Below are positions 59,623-64,000 of a stretch of DNA of 64,000 nucleotides, piece after piece. The notes beneath the pieces are model-generated. The model did no database searches, was not told the DNA's origin, and was given only the letters and a program-made list of their open reading frames with translations. The translations under genes and the position numbers were made by a program. Position 1 is the first letter of the stretch. Each line of letters begins with the position of its first letter. This DNA comes from Cryptomeria japonica (Eukaryota > Streptophyta > Pinopsida > Cupressales > Cupressaceae), in the NCBI RefSeq assembly GCF_030272615.1, contig NC_081409.1:18850260-18914259 (forward strand). The letters run 5' to 3'.

Positions 59623-59627
59623 ATCAT

Positions 59628-60770
59628 GTTCTAATTATTTGTCCTATTAGTTAAATAATTTTTTAATTATTTAATTCATATTAATCTTATTCTTTTGAAC
59701 TAAATTAATCATCACATTCTACATTACTAATTATCCAATTTCCATTCTTCAATCATCTCGTCATTCAAACCCATCTCAAATATTAATTAAATATTAACTA
59801 TTTAATTAATTACGATTTATTTCTTAGTTAAACAATCTTTATTATTTAATTAAGCTCATTTCTAATGTTTAAATAATTTCATTTAAATTATTTAAATTAT
59901 TAATTATTCCTCCAATTTCCTAAATTCTAATTCCAATTAATTTCATCCAATTTCATTTCATGTTTTCCCAAACTCGAATTTCATATCATTTCAATTAATT
60001 TTATTTCATCAAATTAACATTTCACCAAATGTGAATTTTAGTTAATCTCATGTGCATTTCAGCATTCGAAAACCCAAATTCCAATTCAAATCAAAATGGA
60101 ATTGAATTTCAATTCAATCTCCTATAGCACAAGTTGAAAATCATAACTGAGCAATCAAATCAGTTAACTCGGTTAACTAATCAATCCCCCTTTTTAACTC
60201 TCAATCACCTTTTTCAGACTAACCAGTTATCTCTTAATAATTTCAGTCATCTCTCAATCAACTCTGTCAACTGGCTAATCTATTCAGTTCACTAACCAAT
60301 CTATTTAGTTGACTCCCCAATCAAATGAGTTAATCAATCAATCTATTGAGTTCACTGATCAGTCAATTTTAGTTGACTATCAATCAACACTTGAGTTCAA
60401 ATCCTCACCCCTTCTGTGTTGAAAATCTATAATTCAACCTCATTTCTCATTTCAATCTAGAATCACAAAATCACACTCTTCGAAATAGTTGTCTAATCTA
60501 TACAAGAAATCAATGCAATACCTGAGAGCCAATTCAACAACAACTCAGGATAAGAGAAATGGAAGCTTTGTCAAATCGATTGAGGGAGTCTTAATTAGAT
60601 TTATTTGCTCAATTCAATTGATTTTACATTATTTGATTGTTATTTAGGATTAATTATAATTAGATTAGAGTTTTTGTTTCGCTCTTATAATCTGATTAAT
60701 TATGATGATTTAAACCCTAATACAAATGGTGAACCCGATGTGAAACAAACATATCTAACCTTCGTTCTTT
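59628..60770 (+). repeat. Decayed Tat-like LTR end with tRNA-Trp primer site
   Basis: 59640-60010 is built of TTAATTAAATAATT phrases like the start of the Tat LTR. At 60727 TGGTGAACCCGATGTGAAAC follows, very close to the Tat primer site at 21163 and again with a downstream AACCTTC that matches the extended part. The body is interrupted on the left by solo LTR 1 and on the right by the LTR at 60866. Confidence 0.6.
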
Positions 60771-60865
60771 GATTTCTTTAATTTTGCAAGTCTATAAAAA
60801 CCCATAAATTGCAGGTTCACAATTGATATTGCATAAATTCACAATCACAAATATCAATTCGCAAT

Positions 60866-61696
60866 TGATGCAGGAGCATCCCCGATCTTTGAGGAATCTT
60901 GCATCAACCAAAATTATTTCCTTTTAGTTTATTTCTTGTTTAGTTCATTGTGCAGTTTTATGTGTTCTTATCGGTCGGTACCAGTAGATACTTTTTGTTG
61001 TGGATCTTATTTTCGGTTTTCAAGCTGGTTCATGTGCTTAATTCCAATTTTTCAGTACGTTTGGATTCTTTTTCGATCAATTATCACTTTCGGTTGACTT
61101 TTTTTGTGTTCCGGGATAGTTCTTGTGCTTACCAGTTGGCTTTCCTTCATTACTAGAGTGATTCTTGGTGTGTGGATCTATTTTGGGTCTTGTCTGATGT
61201 TCTTTGGCATGTGGCCTACCTTCCTGCTCAATTGCACTTCTTGGCTGCTATTTTTCGAAAGGATTTATTTCATTCTTGGGGCCGACCTAGTTACACGTTT
61301 CATTTTCCTACATTGAAAATATAATCTTTGAGGCCGACTCAGATATGTTTCGAAGGGTATATATAGGGTATATATAGGGTATTATGTGATCATTTGTATC
61401 ATTAGAGGAAGTAGAATGGAAAATAAGGATGGAGATTTGCAATTAGTGATCCAATTGATTCTTAGAGTCTCAGTTGGATTGTATCTGGCTCGAGGCCTGC
61501 ATGTGACCGATTAACTAGTACCAAATGTTTTATGATGATTATATGATGATAACCAGTTGGTTGCCGAAAGTTCTAAGTCAATAATATGATCAGTTAATGT
61601 TATCTTGCTATGTTTTCTTGTTGCTTTTGTTGTGCAACTCTTTCTACATAAGCTAGTTAGCTCTCTTTGAGGGTTTCACCAGTTATGGCTGCACCA
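60866..61696 (+). repeat. 5' LTR of another Gypsy element
   Basis: About 831 bp, starts TGATGCAGGAGCATCC, ends GGCTGCACCA, followed after 2 nt by a primer site. Holds a doubled TATATAGGG box (about 61361-61378). The start is inferred from the TGATGCAG terminus shared with the two solo LTRs. Confidence 0.6.
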
Positions 61697-61698
61697 AG

Positions 61699-61710
61699 TG
61701 GTATCTGAGC
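61699..61710 (+). promoter_or_regulatory. Primer-binding site, Met-initiator type
   Basis: TGGTATCTGAGC, one mismatch to TGGTATCAGAGC, 2 nt after an LTR-like CA end. Confidence 0.75.
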
Positions 61711-61717
61711 TAGTTAT

Positions 61718-63937
61718 GAACCGGTTGGTAGAAGAGTTGTTTGCGAACCTCGAGGCATTCCTTTGGGTGGACAATGATGCAGAGCATCTATCACAAACCA
61801 TAAAATCTTCAAGGGTATTATTGACCCAAAACTAATACAAGACATTAAACTTGAATCAAGAGGCATATAACAAGATCAACCACTCTTCTCAACTCCAAAA
61901 CTCACAATATGATCATTAAGTGACAATACAAATGATATTCATCCATCCTACAAGGCAATAACAACATGATCTTTACACAAGGATTATCTATCAAGTACTT
62001 CCACCATACACTACCAATCAACGCCAAACCAGTTTCAAAGGTTAGATTCCATCCCTACAGAAATTAATTCAAGATTTTATATCATAACATTCACCAGAAC
62101 ATGAGAGAAAAAATTCATTGCCATGGAATACCCTAGTTCAGGGTTTCATCCTTAAAAAATAGTTTGTTTTTTTTATATTAAGTATCATAGAATCACAAAG
62201 CTCATTTTTTTGCTCATTTGAGCATCCACGTTTCAAACTTATTACAAATGCCAACTCCTTTCGAGAAAACTTATTACAAATACTAGCTCCTTTCGAGCAC
62301 CAAACTAGAAACAACAATTGGAAGACCAAGGGTCACAACTTAGAAATCCACTTTAAACAATGTGACATATACAACCTTAAAAAACAGTTTTCACAAAAAC
62401 AATCACAAATTATTCAATTCTTAACAAAATTAAGTCAAACAAAAAGAACTGGAAAGAGGATTGAAATAAATTTCCAACACATATAGTCTTTCTTAATTAT
62501 TATTATTCATGTGGCCATACCAAACGCTGCAACAAGACTATTGCTGTTGTCACCAGTCTGTTTTTCACCATGAACTGTAACAAACAGTCATTAATAACTT
62601 CTGAAATAATGATCATGAAGCCAATCACTTTGGTCAGAATTTATATTTCTTATCTAAAGAATGTTTCTAAAAATTATAACTAGATCGAATGGTTAAATCA
62701 AAAGTTATGAGGATTTTTCCAAAACAGGTAACCCTTGGCAGGGTTTTGACAATTTTTGAAAAAACAAACATATCTTGCCAAATACTCCACAAAAATGCAT
62801 AAGAAAGGATTCATTCAAATATATTTCATTAATCTATCATTAAAATATATATACATATAAAAATTACACCAAATGTGATCCTCCATGGATCTATGATAGT
62901 CACAGATTCCTTGAAACCTTATGACAGTTTGAGGGTTTGATGGATAATCTTTGTCAAATCCCCTCCAAATTGCTCCACCCCCTTTATCTCGACCAAAAAT
63001 GGTTTTATAAACCATTTCCAAGTCCTCCTAACTACTTTAACCACCTCATGACCAGTGGATTGCATTCTTACACTTTTGTTGCACTTTCTGGCAATGTTGC
63101 AACTTCGCATTTTTTATAATTTTTGATAAATTACTACTACACTTCACCCTGGCCTTCATGGACACCCCTAACTTTTTATAATGGATTAAATTTTATAAAT
63201 TATAACATTTCAAACCTTTTTGGATTTTCTTCACACTTTGACCATAGTTGACCCTATCAGGACCTATTAGGTCTCTTGATACAAAATGGCTCATGAAGGC
63301 TTACAACATGAATTATTTTGATACAAATGGTCTCTTGTGACCTTATAATCATTAATGGAACATTAAAAATAAAGAAAAATGTGGTTTGTATTCATGATAC
63401 ATCTCCATGGATAGGTGCCCCTACACCAGACAGATTGCGGATTGGAGGCAGGTTGCACGGGTGTTCAATAGATTGTTGAGGAAGAGGCAATTGAAAGCAG
63501 TAGTTAGATCAACAAGTTGAGGCAATTTATTGGAGTGGAAGAGGCGATGCCGCTTAGAAGGGAAAACCCCCGGAGGGTAGAGTAGATGATGACGAACTTC
63601 AAGAATGAAGTGAGGAATGAAATCTAGAATGCATTGGCTAGTTTGCGGAGGAACCCTGAATCTGAGGATGAGTATGAAGAATCTGGTGAAGAGCTTGAAG
63701 AGAATGAAGGACTAGAAGATAAAAGAGAGGAAATATTCCTGAGAGAAGTGGCACAAGTGAGTAAAGTTCATAAAGTTGAATTTTCAAATTATTCTGGAAC
63801 ACTGGACCCAAAGGATCTGATTGACTGGATTAGAGAGTTGGAGGATTACTTTTAGTTTGAGGATGTCAAGGACCTACAGAGAGTGTGTTGGCACAAACTA
63901 AGTTGAAAGGACATGCTATGAAGATTAACATGATGAT
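61718..63937 (+). pseudogene. Gypsy gag, interrupted by solo LTR 2
   Basis: Begins about 61716 (MNRLVEELFANLEAFLWVD), is cut by the solo LTR at 61775-63428, and continues with stops (63579, 63624) into RNEI...NALASLRRNPESEDEYEESG, an acidic stretch, then KVEFSNYSGTLDPKDLIDWI and RELEDYF (about 63770-63852), the typical Gypsy gag start of the capsid core. TAG at 63853, a frame change near 63890 and TKLKGHAMKI follow. The end is not in the window. Confidence 0.75.
61775..63428. mobile_element. Solo LTR 2, nested in Gypsy gag
   Basis: 1654 bp, TGATGCAGAGC...GTGCCCCTACACCA, flanked by GACAA (61770-61774) and GACAG (63429-63433), a 5-bp TSD with one mismatch. Shares both termini with solo LTR 1 but little of the body. 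No gene inside. Confidence 0.7.
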
Positions 63938-64000
63938 TGTTGGCATTCGCATGAAGATTGCATTAATGATATGTTATGTTTTCATTGATGTCAATTAACC
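63938..64000 (+). mobile_element. Possible start of another LTR, cut by window end
   Basis: The gag frame stops abruptly and TGTTGGCATTCGCATGAAG follows, a typical LTR start (TGTTGG). Only 63 bp are visible. Confidence 0.35.

Noticed and set aside
58193-63428. One element with LTRs at 58193 and 61775
   Set aside because: Each LTR has its own TSD (ATCAT; GACAA/GACAG) and the bodies do not match.

Overview
This window is plant nuclear DNA, most likely from a gymnosperm (conifer-like). One real host gene is visible. It is surrounded by, and its introns are filled with, LTR and non-LTR retrotransposons, several of them nested. The conifer assignment is inference, from the very large elements, long TE-filled introns and many decayed copies. 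Nothing looks bacterial: no operons, no ribosome binding sites, no CRISPR.

Layout. 1-1354 (-): a decayed ORF of unknown family that runs off the left edge. 1567-7460 (-): a plant L1-type LINE with ORF1 (DUF4283 plus zinc knuckle) and ORF2 (endonuclease, RT, zf-RVT, RNase H). About 8657-18200 (+): a degraded coiled-coil protein gene of unknown family, split in two by a second, different LINE (10891-17394, -) that left a 15-bp target-site duplication. 19779-38575 (+): an 18.8-kb Ty3/Gypsy element of Tat type with 1.38-kb LTRs, 5-bp TSD, tRNA-Trp primer site, gag, protease, RT, two RNase H domains and integrase, and an antisense plant-mobile-domain (PMD) gene in its 3' region. 39153-55892 (+): a three-exon L-gulonolactone oxidase-like (GULLO) gene with two premature TGA codons. 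Intron 1 carries a 9.0-kb SIRE-like Copia element (40107-49127) and intron 2 a 5.0-kb Copia element (49967-54935), each with a perfect 5-bp TSD. 56-64 kb: AT-rich DNA with a solo LTR (58193-59622), a decayed Tat-like LTR and primer site (about 59630-60770), and another Gypsy element (LTR 60866-61696, gag to the window end) interrupted by a second solo LTR (61775-63428) and probably by a new LTR starting near 63938.

The most interesting structure is in the Tat element. Two clusters of an 11-bp motif built on AGCGCT, repeating about every 20 bp, lie at the two ends of its internal region in inverted orientation. One is in the leader of the sense gag-pol transcript. The other is between a minus-strand TATA box and the antisense PMD gene, so each would have the same orientation relative to its own transcript. 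The element also has a primer-binding site that matches tRNA-Trp for about 39 nt instead of the usual 18 or fewer. I see this as a candidate two-way (sense/antisense) retroelement with a shared cis-acting array. Its function is not known from the sequence.

Relative ages from LTR differences that I counted by eye: Tat about 12 substitutions in 1380 bp (0.9%), SIRE-like Copia about 25 in 1745 (1.4%), small Copia about 9 in 268 plus a 10-bp indel (about 3.4%). All three elements carry in-frame stop codons, many of them TAG, consistent with decay of CAG codons by cytosine deamination.
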